Assembly: GCF_010093595.1 (NCBI RefSeq) | Contig: NW_022985454.1 | Coordinates: 62,001 to 126,000 of the forward strand | Direction: 5' to 3' | DNA length: 64,000 nucleotides | From: Mytilinidion resinicola | Lineage: Eukaryota > Ascomycota > Dothideomycetes > Mytilinidiales > Mytilinidiaceae | Part shown: one piece after another, positions 9,888 through 21,877 of the stretch | Layout of the letters: each line of letters opens with the position of its first letter | Numbering within the stretch: position 1 is the stretch's first letter | Program-made: the position numbers and the translations under genes | The notes under the pieces: model-generated | Databases searched by the model: none | The model's input: the letters and a program-made list of their open reading frames with translations, nothing else | What the model was told of the DNA's origin: nothing

Positions 9888-11341
9888 ATGCCTGGACTCA
9901 CGACTGAATGGCCGCCGTGGAAGGAGTACGTGCTTGATAAGAAGGTGGCGGAGGTTTATGACGCTGATGGGGACTATGCGGCGGCTAAGAAGGCGATTAT
10001 CGAGGAGTATGGCGAGGAGGCGCTGAGGAAGAGTTGGGTGAAGACGTGTGCAGCGCTTGAGAAGGTCACGGCGGAGCTGGAGGAGAAGGGGAATGAAGTG
10101 ATACCAATACTCAGCATCCAAGACGTGCTTTCGGATTCGGTTTCCGAGGAAACGAAGACTGAGATTCGGAGAGTTGGGTGTTTCGTTGTCAGAGGTAGGT
10201 CTCATGTCCCTGTATCCTTATTACCTCTAGAAATCGAAGAGCCTTCAGAAATCTAACAAATCCTCAGGCGTCATCCCCAAACCCTCCGTCGACGCCCAAT
10301 TCGCCAACCTCAAGGCCTTCGTCGCAACCAACAAATCCCTCATCAAAGGCTGGCCCGACAACCCCCCCTCCATCCTAAACCTCTACAACTCCACCCCCCA
10401 AAACGCCCTCCGCACGCACCCCCAACAGATCGCCCTCATGCGCTGGATCAACAATCTTTGGCACTGGACACCCGACCCCGACGTCTCCGCCGACCCCCTG
10501 CTCTATGTTGACGGCGTGCGGATTCGACCCCCGAAGTCGCAGTTTCTGGGCCTAGGTCCGCACGTCGACGCTGGGAGCTTGTGTCGGTGGGCGGACCCGG
10601 ACTACCGCCGTGCGTATGGGAAGGTCTTCGGGGGACTCCCAGAAGAGCATGATTGTTACGATCTGGATGCGCGGAAAGACGCGAACCAGATGCTGTATCC
10701 CGGCGACGGGCAATCGACTGTGCTTCGCGCGTTCCAGGGGTGGACGGCACTGACCCGAACAGCTCCTCGTGAGGGGACGATCAGGCTGTTTCCGAATGTG
10801 AAATGGCAGATTGCGTACGTGTTGCTGCGGCCGTTCTTCAGCCCGCCAGCGGATAGCGCAAAAGTTATGGATGCGGAGGCTTGGACGTTTGGCGGGGACG
10901 GGAACTGGTTTCCTGGCACGTTCAAGAATGATAGCCAGTATTTGAGCTCAGGGAGCCATCCGCATCTGAGGCTGAAGGAGACGCTGCTGCATGCGCCGGC
11001 GATGGAGGCGGGGGATACGGTTTGGTGGCATGCGGATGTGAGTTCGTCCTATCACCTCGCTATGGCAGGGTCGTATAAGACAAGATTGCTGACGGGTGCA
11101 GATGTGCCACGCGGTGGATGCAGAACATATCGGTACCGAGGATGCCAGCGTTACCTATATCGCGGCTACGCCGACTACGCGGATTAATAAAGAGTACATG
11201 CAGCGGCAGTACGCTAAGATGGCGAAGGGGATGCCGCCGCCGGATTTCGAGCACGGGGGAAGTGATGAGACGAAGTTGGAGGGGTTTGAGGGGTTCGCGA
11301 TTAATCCGCAGTTGATGAAGGAGTTGATGGCGAGTGTGTGA
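9888..11341 (+). CDS. DUF1479 (YbiU-like) putative 2-oxoglutarate/Fe(II) oxygenase
   Basis: 438 residues in three exons: 9888-10194, 10268-11037, 11102-11341. Introns of 73 and 64 nt have GTAGGT...CTCAG and GTGAGT...TGCAG ends. The family is DUF1479, a cupin-fold group with the 2-OG/Fe(II) facial triad. I see HVDAGSLCRW (around residue 200) as the proximal His-x-Asp and WHADMCHAVD, formed across the second splice, holding the distal His (around residue 361). RAFQGWTALTRTAPREGTIR lies between them. No signal peptide, so probably cytosolic. Substrate is unknown in fungi. The two splice junctions are well supported because each restores a conserved family string. Confidence 0.85.
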
Positions 11342-11760
11342 GGTATAAGGTAAGTGCCAGGACGAAATCCTATGCACTCGCTCACCAATGTCTAAGGTCT
11401 TTCGTTAATTGCAATATTAAAAAATTCAGATCAGGGTTAGAAAGTCAAGACAACGCAAATTAGAGTGGTTCTGAACGGTTTAGATCGACATCTTTCATCG
11501 CTTTATCCGGGGCGACCTAGCCTCTCGTTGGAGAACCGGAAATAAGCCTAAAAATAGCTACACAAGAGAATGCACAAACTTAAGCCGTAGTACTGTAGGT
11601 AAAAGGTGAAATCAAAAGTGAAATGAAAGATGGAGTATGCTCTGCTTCAAAGACTTTCATTGACTCAGTCAGGTATACTGCGGAGTACTACGCAGTCCTG
11701 ACTTCCTCCTGACTAAAATATAGTACACTCTACCAACCCATCCATCTTCCAAACCTCTAA
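11342..11760. other. convergent intergenic
   Basis: 419 bases of AT-rich sequence between two converging genes. Nothing further seen. Confidence 0.5.
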
Positions 11761-13287
11761 TTACTCCTTAGGTGTATTCCAGCCACTGCATAGGCTCCTA
11801 ATGTACCACTCTATAATCGCTAAAGTGTAATTCTCGGCATTGAACAGCGCCATATCTCCCGGCTTCCCGTTACACTGCGCGGTCGGGTCGTTCTCGTAGC
11901 ATTCTCTGAGCTGCTGCAATTCATTGTATTTGTAGACTTCCTCGGTGTAGTCACCCTGCACATTACACCTAGTTGACGCGCGGCATTAGCAAAGCTACAT
12001 CGTTCAGCAGAAATACAGCACACGTACGATGGAGGCTTGTTAGCAGCGCCCCCCAGATCCCAATCTTCCACCGCGGCGCACACGTCCACGAAATGCGTGA
12101 GCTCGTGGATGACCACCCTCGCACCGCTGCCGATCCCAATGTCGAAGTTATACTCGGCGTCGTTGAGCAGCTTCTTGTTGAACGTCTTCCGTGTTAGAGT
12201 TTTCTTGGTGCAGAAGTCTTTCGGCAGCGCCAACGACTGGTAGTTCTTGATGATCTTCGGGCAGATGATGACCCACGACCCGGGACACGTCTCGCCATTC
12301 GGCTGGCCTGGATGTGGGCGTAGGGACAACTGGCTCGCGCTGGTCTGGGCTTGGATCCCTTCGGCGCCGTTTTCGCTGCGGCAGGTGCGGTCGCGGGTGT
12401 CCGGGCGCGATTCGAGCGTCGTCCAGGTGGTGAGGATGTTCTGGGGGTCGTTGGTGTCGGCGGTGGTGAGGGCGCGCAGCTCGGCTTTGACCATGTTGTG
12501 CAGACGCTTGAATTGGGTATTCGGGAACCATCTCGTAAATCTACATTCGTTCAAGGTTAACCAGTATTAAGTTGAAAGCTCGCCCGCGGATTCGCGCTTA
12601 CCCAACGTCTGTGATGCCGTCGTAGTTCCCGTTAAAGCTGTCCAATCTCGCGTCCACGGCATGGAGAACAGTTGTAGCCTCGTCGATCATGCTTTGCAAT
12701 AGCGCTGCGCGGTTGACGCCGAGGCCGTCATCTACGTCGACGATTCGGACACTTCGCTTGCTTAGCGATCGGTGGAAATTAAGATCACGTCTTTCCTTGC
12801 TGGAGAAGGGCCCGTCGATGGGACAGGAGCCACCGGCGCCGTCGTCGTCGGATGTGCCGAAGTAGAGCTGGGTGGTGGCTTCGACTTCGGCGACTATGAC
12901 CACTTGGGATGTTTCTGTTGGAGAGAGGTTATATGTCGCTGTGGCAGTTGCTTTAAGACCTGTGACAGTGGCTTTGCCGAGCGTGAGGGTTCCTTTGGTG
13001 TCAGTGTTGGCGAGTACGGTGGTTTCTGGCTGGAATGATTTTGTGGTAACTGGGTCAAAAGAGACGATAATGGAGGACTCGGCGCCAGGCGGCTTTACTG
13101 TGACCGGAGAAGCAGTGAAGACCAGGGAAGAAAGGGAAGTTGGGGTGACTGTGCAAGATGGCGAGGCACATAGGCTTCCAGCGAGAGTGGTAGGTTTCCC
13201 GGTCTCTTTGTTCTCACGCGGGACATAATGAGGATGGGAGGCAGCATGCCAAAAGAAGGCAGGAAGTAAAAAGAAGGAAGAAATCAT
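11761..13287 (-). CDS. secreted M35-like (deuterolysin/aspzincin-type) metallopeptidase, divergent
   Basis: 468 residues; exons 12602-13287, 12028-12540, 11761-11968, with introns of 61 and 59 nt. A signal peptide (MISSFFLLPAFFWHAASHP) is followed by a roughly 200-residue Ser/Thr-rich region that may be a propeptide. The catalytic part contains VVIHELTHFVDVC (around residue 375-390), a HExxH zinc site. It is followed, across the second splice, by GDYTEEVYK, which aligns to the aspzincin GTxxDxxYG motif but has Glu where the third zinc ligand is normally Asp. AENYTLAIIEWY resembles the NAxNY end of the family. Several Cys residues suggest disulfides. Function as a secreted protease is inferred; the altered ligand means activity is not certain. 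Confidence 0.75.
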
Positions 13288-14292
13288 GGTGAAGAAAGAA
13301 GACGGAAGACTCGATAATGCTGGAATGAACGATTAATGTGCAGTGAGCGGTTCTCTTCTATTTATCAAGCGTCTGTGAAGTTCGAAGTGTTGACTGAACT
13401 CCTACCTATTATTGCATCGGCAAAGACATCTCACTCGTGCCCCCTGAGCGTCATGATGATTGATGCGGAACCTAGGCGGTGACACGAGAGGGAAATGACA
13501 GTGCTACCGCCCCAACGTCTCGCAGGGCTGACTGTCAGGTGGAGTGGAGCCTTTTCAAATCGCGATAATTTTTGTTCGCTGTTAGACTGCCATTGGATAC
13601 CACGGGTGGCCCCTGGAGATCTCGCATGCAGATTAGTTGTGTGGACGCAGGGACGAGATAAAAACGGGGCGTGTGCCGTGTTACTTGACTGGTCAATCAG
13701 CATTCCGGCATCGTGGTCTCAGAATAGTACGCCGCTTTGGCCGACGAGGGTTCTGTTCGCCGCTATCGCTTACCATATGTGGTTAGAACAGAAGCAAGCT
13801 TTGGTGAATAAGCGCCCCTTGCAGCGGGAGAGCGGCCCCCCTCACGCCTCTACCGCATTCTACGCCTCGTGGTCCCGCTGTCTCACATTACCGATCATAG
13901 GGAATGCTTAATCTGGGTTGAGGCTGAAGGGATCGTTTCACCATCGCCTCGGCCCCAGATTACTCAGCGCTCGTTTAGGCTTAGTAGACTAGTTGGGCTC
14001 AGGGGTGTAAGCACAGCATCTCCCCATTTCCCTTGCGACCTCTCCACCCTTCGGACCCACACCTAATCCAAGTACGAGAAACAAAACAATCCTTGATCAG
14101 TATCCGCATGATGTGAGAAAGTAGACCCCAATATAGAAACTAATGTGTTTTGCATCTCCCTGCGTAAGCTTGGTGCAAGGCTGTAACATATCAGAGCATC
14201 ACTTCGAGACCAGTGATATAAGTAATGACTCCCATGGAGCTTTTCAACTATTCTCATCAGATTGTATTTCGTTTCGTATATCAAAGTTCATC
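13288..14292. other. divergent intergenic
   Basis: About 1 kb between two divergent secreted-protein genes, so two promoters. No coding frame, repeat or motif I would defend. Confidence 0.4.
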
Positions 14293-16867
14293 ATGAAGAA
14301 TTTTCTCTCCTGCGCCTTGCTGGCTCTTCCGGCTATCGCTCGGGCCGCCTCATTCTCTTTTTTGCCCTCAGGCGCTTCTTCTTCCTCGAGTTCTAGCCAC
14401 TCCTTCACCCGAACGAACTCGAGTACCATTCTAAGCACATCCTTATCGTCTAGTCGAACCAGGAGCAAGTCCAGCAGCGCGGTAATTACGACTACCAGCA
14501 GCTCCGTTCACTTCATTGTTCCGACGGTCACTTCCACGATCCCTTTCAGTTTTGGCGTGGTATCTCCTTCACCGAAACCAACTTCCAGCGGCGGTAGTGG
14601 TGGGTTCGTCGTTGTCAATCCGGCAAACCCTACCGAGACTGTCGGGTTCACAACTACCAAACTGCCGGCAGCCCATCGGTCAGACTATCCTGATGCGACT
14701 GACTTGGCTCCTCTCGCGCTTCTGGGTCTACTCTTCCTTGGAGCACCACTAGAATTACCCGCTCTTCTCTTCGGCGGGGGGGTGGTCGTTTTCCCGTTTG
14801 CTTCGGAGGCTGTTTTAGCTTCCGCAGCTGCATGGCTCGCCTTGTGAGTGTTTGAAAAGGTCACATGAAACAATGATTCATGAATTAATGCCGAACAGGG
14901 AATCATATCCGGACCCTGATGAAGTGGACGAGGATAATCACGACAAGCCAACAAGCAAGCCTTCGGACAAGCCAAGCTCCACGAAGTCCCGAAAGTCTTC
15001 CTCGAGGTCTTCATCATCATCGTCCTCAAAATCTAACTCGATCCCAACGATTACTGAGACGGTCGCAATCACGCTCTCTTCCATGGAGGCAGATATAGGA
15101 ACAAAGTCAGAATCGTATTTTACCATCGATCAGAATTTCTACGGTACCACGATAATCATCACTGATGGGACCGAAACTGGGTCTATGAGCAGTGCAAGCT
15201 CGACCGGGTCGGTGTCTAGTAGCTCAGTGTCTAGTAGCTCGGTGTCCAGCAGCTCGATATCTTCCAGCAGGTCTCGGTCGTCCAGCTCCCCCTCTTCTTC
15301 CGTATCCTCGCCAGTTTCTACGACAGAATCAAAGACATCGCATTCCTCGAAATCATCTCACTCATCATCACCTTCGTCTAGCTCGCCAAGTCCTACATCA
15401 TCTGAAACAAAGACTTTGTCTTCCACCAAGAAAACATCCCACTCTAGCTCGCCGTCGCCTTCAAAGTCTGCAGAGGGAGCGGCGCCTCCCGTTACTGCTA
15501 CTATCCCAACAATAACTCCGTCGTGTATCCAAGGTTATGCGACTCCAACTGCCCACGCAATAGTCTCTGCCAATGCAAAGGCCCCTTCTATTAAGATATA
15601 CGTTCCGGCTGCCGATAATGCTGGAACGAATTGGAACGTAGTGTTTGACCCTGGTTTCGGCGTCGATCCCGCCAACAACATGCAGAACTGGCAAGTTGTG
15701 ATTGATCCGCAAGGGAACGGGGGCTTTACAAACATTGTTGCTAGTGGCGCGACCAGTGATCCTATCAAATGGACAGCGCCGGCTGGAGCGAGTAAGTCCT
15801 TTACTACGAAGTGTGATAGATTAAAGAAGAAAGCCGTTACTAATTCTGTCTGGCAGAGGGCACTTTCATTCAGCTGCTATTCAACAAGGGCCTTGGCAAG
15901 CAGACCTATGGCCTGGATGTTCTCGGCGACGCGAAGGCTTGCATGCCTACGTGCCAGGAGCCTCCGACAACCGTTACTCGTAATGGCGCGATTTGTATCA
16001 AGAACGGCTGCTCCAACGACGTCAACTGCCAGCCCACGAGCACGCCGATACCGAATCCAGCTGGAACGGATGTCGTAAGTACCCCTTCCCGCTTTTCTCA
16101 TTCGCAACCACTCACATCCACCCAAGCATGTGAGGAACGGTTGTGCAAGCATCAACGGAAGCCCGCGATGCGATAGCGACTCTACGTTCGATTCCAAGTA
16201 TAGTAAGTGCTCTTTTCAATACTTGCTACGATATGAACCTAACAATAGGCTTTCTTAGACGTCGCAGACAACAACCAGCCCTATGCAAGCGCCGCCATCT
16301 ATGGCAACTTCGACAAAACTAATTCTATGAACGGAAACGTCCAACCAGGCTGCAAACTCCAGGCCCAATGGCCAGCCAACTACGGCGACGTCTACTTCGA
16401 CGTCAGTGACGGGTGTCTCTACGACTCTGGCAGTAAGACTACCCCTCCCCCTTCCCTTTCTCTCCAACACCCATCACTAACATCACCACCCCGCAGACTC
16501 CAAAATCTGGGACGAATGTTGCACCGACAGCACAACCGACCAGATCTCCAACCCCTACGAAAAGGTCGCCGCCTCCTGCCAGCGCACGCCGGGGGTCGGC
16601 TTCGTGCACTTCGAGATCTACAGCAACGGGTGGATCACCGACGGCGGCAAAACGCTGCACGACGAGATCAACGGGTGCACGCCGACGAGCGTGACGAGCT
16701 GGAGCTTTGGGTGGAACCATGGCGTGCAGAAGGACGGGTCGGCTGCGAATCTCGGAGACTATGATACGGAGTATCTGGCGAAGTTCAATATTGATCTGTT
16801 CTTTAAGAACGGGTGTGTGGGCCGGGCGATTGCGAGTGCGGGCGGGCCGGCGGGTGTGGATTGTTAG
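14293..16867 (+). CDS. secreted Ser-rich protein with Cys-rich C-terminal domain, unknown function
   Basis: Modelled as 760 residues in six exons: 14293-14843, 14899-15791, 15857-16074, 16127-16202, 16259-16432, 16497-16867. All introns are 52-65 nt GT-AG and keep the frame. There is a clear signal peptide (MKNFLSCALLALPAIARA), then long Ser/Thr-rich stretches likely to be heavily O-glycosylated. From about residue 400 there is a domain with YVPAADNAGTNWNVVFDPGF, and further on paired cysteines: ACMPTCQEP, NGCSNDVNCQP, DECCTDST and NGCVGRAIASAGGP. I do not recognise the domain; a wall-bound or carbohydrate-binding role is a guess. The end of exon 1 (14706-14843) encodes a Leu/Ala-rich hydrophobic run that looks out of place, so the model there is the least certain part. 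Confidence 0.65.
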
Positions 16868-17299
16868 TTGCGGGGAGATGGGTGGGTGGGTGGATGAGTA
16901 GGGGGTGACGGGAATGGGTGATTTCGAGATGGTTGGGAAATAGAAGCGGCTGGGAATGAGGCCGTTGACGCAATATGACTTCAGTTACTGTTTTTGGCCC
17001 CCCAAGAGTTAGTCAGATGATCGCTCGACTTCGTCCATCGTGCTATTCGAGTCCTTTATTGAACGTTTAAGAAACAAGAGGGAAGATGAAAGCATATCAA
17101 TTCAGGCGAAGAATTGAGTAGCAAGCTAAGCGTGAAAGAATCGCCGGTGCTTCTTTGCTCTGTCGCCATCTACACGCTCCACAATAGCCATCAATTGCAG
17201 CGTATTACACAGCTGTGGTTTGATGAGTAGGTTCGCCGCCACTGAAAGCCCGCTGTCGGTTTAGTAGGCACGCGGGATATGAAAAAGGTGGCATTTTAC
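16868..17299. other. intergenic
   Basis: 3' region of the Ser-rich gene. Nothing recognised. Confidence 0.4.
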
Positions 17300-17510
17300 A
17301 TGTGCACATGTATGCCATTGCTTGGGGTGTTTCAATGGATTTTCAGACTGCTAAACGGGATAGAATCTCTTCGCTTGGGCTATGTGGAAACTCGTTGGAG
17401 CACTTCAAGCAGCGGTAGATTGGTGCACCTATGAGGCAGCGTGCTCGATGAGTATTAACAGAAAGTGGCAGTCCACGAATCCATAAGGTATATACACACT
17501 AGTACTGTGT
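17300..17510 (+). mobile_element. possible highly degenerate MITE copy
   Basis: GCCATTGCTTGGGGTGTTTC near 17314 resembles the left interior of the MITE at 2611, and AGTACTGT near 17501 resembles its right end; spacing is similar to the other copies. The terminal repeats are no longer clear. Confidence 0.3.
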
Positions 17511-17612
17511 CTATATACGCTTCTTTAGCACCGCTTGAGGTCCTCCAGTCTGCTATCGTTGTATGAATGACCAGCTTTGGCAAGCCTGATAGCTTTCTGA
17601 ATGTGGGCCACC

Positions 17613-18430
17613 TCAGACGGTGTTCCGTGGTAGGCTAGAGTTCCCTTTCAACTCTTCCTTCTCGATCTCTCTAGTTAATATGTAAAATATTCTCATGTAT
17701 AGCGACCACGTTATTTCAAGGCCGTTATCCTTAACCTTGACGTCCCTGCTTTTGTCGCCCCTGTCCTGCTCCATCACTGCAGCTAATTTCCGAAGTACTA
17801 ACAAATGAATCCTCCGGATCTCTTCAAGCTTACTAAGTCTACTTTCGTCGTCTTTTTCATCTTTCTCATCTTTCTTCTCATTCTCGGCTTCCATCTTCAT
17901 ATATTCAGCCAGCTTCTTCTTTTCCACCGGTTTCCCCCCCAAAACTTCTGTCCATAGTGTATCACAGTGTGTCGGCTCTATGTCCGCACTATTTCATTAA
18001 TTAGCCAGAACTCCTGAAAAAAAGCGCGGCAAGCAACCTACCGGAACGTCCATGGGCCCCACTTATTCCAGCCGCCCCAACGGCAGTTAAGCGCCTCTCG
18101 GAGCTGCGTCACACAGTCTGATTTCAGGAGCTCGACCCCATGTCCATCAGACTCAGAGTCTAGTATGACCTCGTATAACCACTGCTCGTCTTTGTAGTGT
18201 TTGTAGGGGTACGCGCCGTGCGGGTAGTCGCGGCATACACTGCGGGTCTTGTGGGTATCGTTGAAGAAGGCGCTGCCAGTAGATTCTATAAGGTAGTCGC
18301 AGACGCTTGGAATGCTACTATACGCTAAGGCGTAGTCGTAAACCCCTTCGCCTGAGGTATAGCAGCCCAGCTTGGCAAGAGCAGGCGAGATCATGGGCGA
18401 GGCGACCATGAGAATATGAAGGAACTTCAT
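17613..18430 (-). CDS. small secreted Cys-containing protein, tandem paralog 1
   Basis: 254 residues; exon 1 is 18042-18430, intron 17989-18041, exon 2 is 17613-17988. Signal peptide MKFLHILMVASPMISPALA, then LGCYTSGEGVYDYALAYSSI, SVCDYLIESTGSAFF and a Cys pattern shared with the neighbour at 19007-19785. The intron sits at the same place in both genes, after a Phe and inside an Arg codon, and the acceptor exon begins with the same bases. Exon 2 encodes a charged tail rich in Lys, Glu and Asp with little similarity to the paralog's tail. The GCY...GE start is common in fungal secreted proteins of unknown role; effector or wall protein are both possible. Start taken at the ATG that begins the signal peptide, not at the upstream in-frame ATG. 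Confidence 0.7.
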
Positions 18431-19006
18431 GTTGACTGGGTGGTTCTCATCGATAAATGATGTTGCGATATCCGAATGTGATATTAGAGGGGAAGGCTTG
18501 CGCGTGCCAGGAGGCGCTGAGAATGCATTGGGGCAACGTGAGATATGGTGTCTGCTCATAGGTAGAACCATGGTTACCTAGTGGCCAGATGTTTTCTACT
18601 ACCGTAGTACTGTGGTTCATGATAAGTGGATCATTATGTACAGAATAGGCCATTTTACGTAGAGGGTTCAAATTGTAACACTTGCTTATGGAATTATTGA
18701 ATGTATATTGGTAATAAAGCTTCCCATCCTTGGTTTTGCTGTTCCTCCTCTCCCACTATGCTCCAATCTCACGGCTTGGATGTACTTCGGCATCTCACGC
18801 TCTAGCCTCGTTAATCATTGCCGCTGTGAGCCCGACACAAGGAGCTGTGGTCTGGATAATATCTGGAGCCAAAAGCTGACGTATTGGTGAGCGAGAGAGA
18901 GCGAATGATGGAGCGGCACTGCGGCAGGAGGAAATGTATTGGATTAAGCTAAGGGTAAAAATAATGAACGTAAACCGTCGTCTGGGCAAATTACTAGCCA
19001 CTCTGC
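18431..19006. other. intergenic between the secreted paralogs
   Basis: Promoter of paralog 1. No gene seen. Confidence 0.5.
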
Positions 19007-19785
19007 TCAGCTATGCTTAGAGGCTTTGGCTTTTTTGTCGTCCTTGCGGAACTTGTAGTTCTTGAGGACCTCGAGGGCCTTTGTAAAATTCTTGTCCTCG
19101 CCGTTACGGTCTCTATATCCCACGAGGGCATTGAAGGCCTTCCTAAACTTTTCATCCTCATCCTGGTCGTCTTCCTCATCATCCTCATCATCCGGCTCCT
19201 CCTGGCTCGTGCCCTTCTTCTTGGTCTTCCAGGGCTGGTTCAACTTGTGCAACCCGATCACTTCACCCGTGACGCTATCCGACCATTCCATCTCGCAGCG
19301 CTTGTACTGTGGGTCCGCACTACCTCATCATTTAGCCAACTGCCTCATACAGAGTGCGGCATAGCAACCTACCGGAAACGCCATAGTTTGCCCACTTTCC
19401 TAATTGCGCCAAAGTCGCACAGATTGATCGCATGTTCAAACTCCTTCACACAGTCTGCCCTCTTGAGATTGAACCCATTTTCATTGTCGTTATTTGGGTC
19501 AATAAAGATCTGGAAAAACCACGCCTTGTCCCTGTTATCGTTGTACCATGCGTTATCAGTTGATACCTCCATGCTCGGATAGGTGCGGCATGCAGTCCGG
19601 CTTGGTGACGATTCGTTGAAACTGGAGCTGCCTGTCGAGGCGAGCATGTGGTCGCAGACGCTGACTAGGCTAGCGGCCGCCAGTTCCTTGGAGAAAGCGC
19701 GCTCGCCGCCCTTGTAGCAGCCATTCTTCGCCAGAACGGAAGAAACGGTAGAAAAGGCGAGCACGAGGATACGAACGTGCTTCAT
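19007..19785 (-). CDS. small secreted Cys-containing protein, tandem paralog 2
   Basis: 241 residues; exon 1 is 19373-19785, intron 19320-19372, exon 2 is 19007-19319. Signal peptide MKHVRILVLAFSTVSSVLA, then KNGCYKGGERAFSKELAAA, SVCDHMLASTGSSSFNESS and CRTYPS, parallel to the gene at 17613. The intron has the same length (53 nt) and position as in the paralog. Exon 2 encodes RADPQYKRCEMEWSDSVTG, an acidic run (EEPDDEDDEEDDQDEDE) and a Lys-rich end. The pair is a local tandem duplication with a conserved secreted head and rapidly diverging charged tails. Function unknown. Confidence 0.7.
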
Positions 19786-20758
19786 ATTGACTGGGTGCTG
19801 CTCGTAGATGACGGATGCTGTGAGGCTCGAGACTTCGAGTCTCTGATTCTGATATTGGAGGCAGATGGAAAGGCTCGCGAGTGTAGAAGACGCTGAGAAT
19901 GGGCTAGGGCGACGAGAGACAATGAAATATTATCTGCTTACAGCTGGAACCATGATATATCCAACGCCTAGATGTTCTCTACTAGTGCTATAGCCCATAA
20001 TTAGTGCATGGAAATAATAATCTATTTTAGGCTATGTAATAAAGTAAAAGTCCCTTAGTTAGCAACGTGTTCATTTGGTCTCCACCGCGCCACGTCAGGT
20101 TGTCACTCGTTCCATGGTTCAAAACCTAAAAGACGCAGCCTCAATCTATTAAAATTACATTGATGAAATAAAATTGCCACGCACATCCCCACGCTTCGAA
20201 TATTGGGGTTCCCTGGACCGAATGATGTTTCAAGCATGTCGTGCGAAGCATGAGACTGAACGGGACCTGGACAGATCCAAGGCTGCGTCCAGCCCAGTGC
20301 AGTCTATGAAAAGGCAGCTGCTGATTAGCTCTAGAATCTGCATTCAAATAGGCCTTACGTTGCGTTGTGCTTGGATAGATGATACTGGCCAAACTCGGTC
20401 ATGCCGAGTCTCGCCAGGTCTAGATTGACGCACGCAGAAAACTAGATGGCAATCTCAACAAGTGGAGGTTGAACGATGAAGTAAAGTGGGATGGAGGGAA
20501 TAACGTCCCGTCGTCCTAAGTTTGATATCTTCCTTCATACTAGATTTAATCTGGGGTCGGTTAGTTCATAAAGTGAACAGGGTTTGTCGCGTGACGTTAA
20601 TCAAGCTCGTCCATGAGGAATCCTGTTAAATGCAACAGATTACTTCTAAGCAAGTGCTTCTATGACCAATAATTATCGTTACATCCTATTACCCGTCCCC
20701 AAAATGTCCTGAGCTACTCTTAAACCAAATCACCGACACCAGATTCCCCATTACCAGT
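19786..20758. other. intergenic
   Basis: About 970 bases between two minus-strand genes, AT-rich in parts (about 19980-20060). No coding region or repeat recognised. Confidence 0.4.
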
Positions 20759-21877
20759 TCACTGGTACCTCGTCGACGGAAGCTCATGCATCCCATGATA
20801 CGGTTCCCGTTGCGAAGAGAGCTCATGTGCAGGTTGCTTAGGCGGCTGTTGGGTATCGTAGTACGGCTCAGGAGGTGCATCGTGTTCATACTTTCCCAGC
20901 GGTACATCCGCAGCGTCGCCATCCGTTGTCCCTCTGCCTCTTCGCCTACGGAAGAGTAGATACCCCAGCGCCAACCCAGCTATGATAGCCAGCGGTATCC
21001 CAACACCAAGCCCGACCTTCGCACCAGTCGAAAGACCACTCGGCTTGGGCGTCGAGCTAGCGCTAGTAGTGGCGGTAGAAGATGGGATAGACGTCGTAGC
21101 TGAAGGTTGAGCGGCGGTGCCACCAGAGCCCGTGACGCCGGTAGTAATAGCCGTAGGAGAGGCCCCCGATGGCGTCATCGTAGAAGCTTCCGCAAGCAGC
21201 GCGTCATCAGAGCTCTGCCACCAGACAGGCACGCCATCGCCCCACGCGGTCGCGTCCGCTGGAAACGTGCTCGTTGACACATTCCCGCGTACAATGTTTG
21301 CGCCGTTGTTGGTAGGAAAGATGTACTGGATCACCTGATTCATTGTTATGGGAGAGGTGCATTGGTGGCCCAAACCCGTGGACAAATAGCTGTATCCACT
21401 GTTCATATTATAAGCGCATGTATACATTGGAGCAAAGACGGAGCGGGAGCGTCGGACCTAGGACAGCATAGAGCAACGTTGGTGTTGGATTCGATGGAAA
21501 TCGAGACGGTCTCTGGCCAGGCTGGAATGACAGAGGTGAAAGCGGTTGCTTGCGTCCAGCCGGAGGGGCATATAGCAGGGCTGTCTGTGGCCATGTTAAC
21601 TTCGAGGTTTTAGAGCTTAGGAAGGATGCGCAGATTGCTTACAGTAGAATATATCCCAAGAACTCCAAGTTACCAAGTTTTGAGCAGCTATAGTCCCATG
21701 AGGATAACACGCCAGATCAACATAGGAGATGAATTGATGGCCAAAAAACAGATCGCCCCCTGAGCTAGGCAGTGTGAGCGTCGCAAGGCATGAAGTCGGA
21801 GGGATGAAGGCTGTCGTGATCGGGCCTCGATTATAAGCGCTGATGGAGCTTAAGTCTGTTACAGTGGTCGCCGCCAT
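20759..21877 (-). CDS. single-pass surface protein (fungal CCP/TM type) with a probable frameshift
   Basis: Exon 1 is 21643-21877, intron 21585-21642, then coding sequence to 20759. The N-terminus MAATTVTDLSSISAYNRGPI followed by TTAFIPPTSCL, then YYSPAICPSGWTQ (formed across the splice) and VALCCP match a common fungal family of membrane-anchored extracellular proteins. Downstream, VFAPMYTCAYNMNSGY is also family-like but lies in another frame. It leads into a Ser/Thr stalk, a TM segment (GVGIPLAIIAGLALGYLLF), RRRRGRG and a Tyr/Pro-rich cytosolic tail. Between CCP and VFAPM (about 21440-21475) no intron of workable length joins the frames without deleting the CCP motif. Either the allele is frameshifted or splicing is unusual. 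Possible wall sensor role is inference. Confidence 0.6.
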
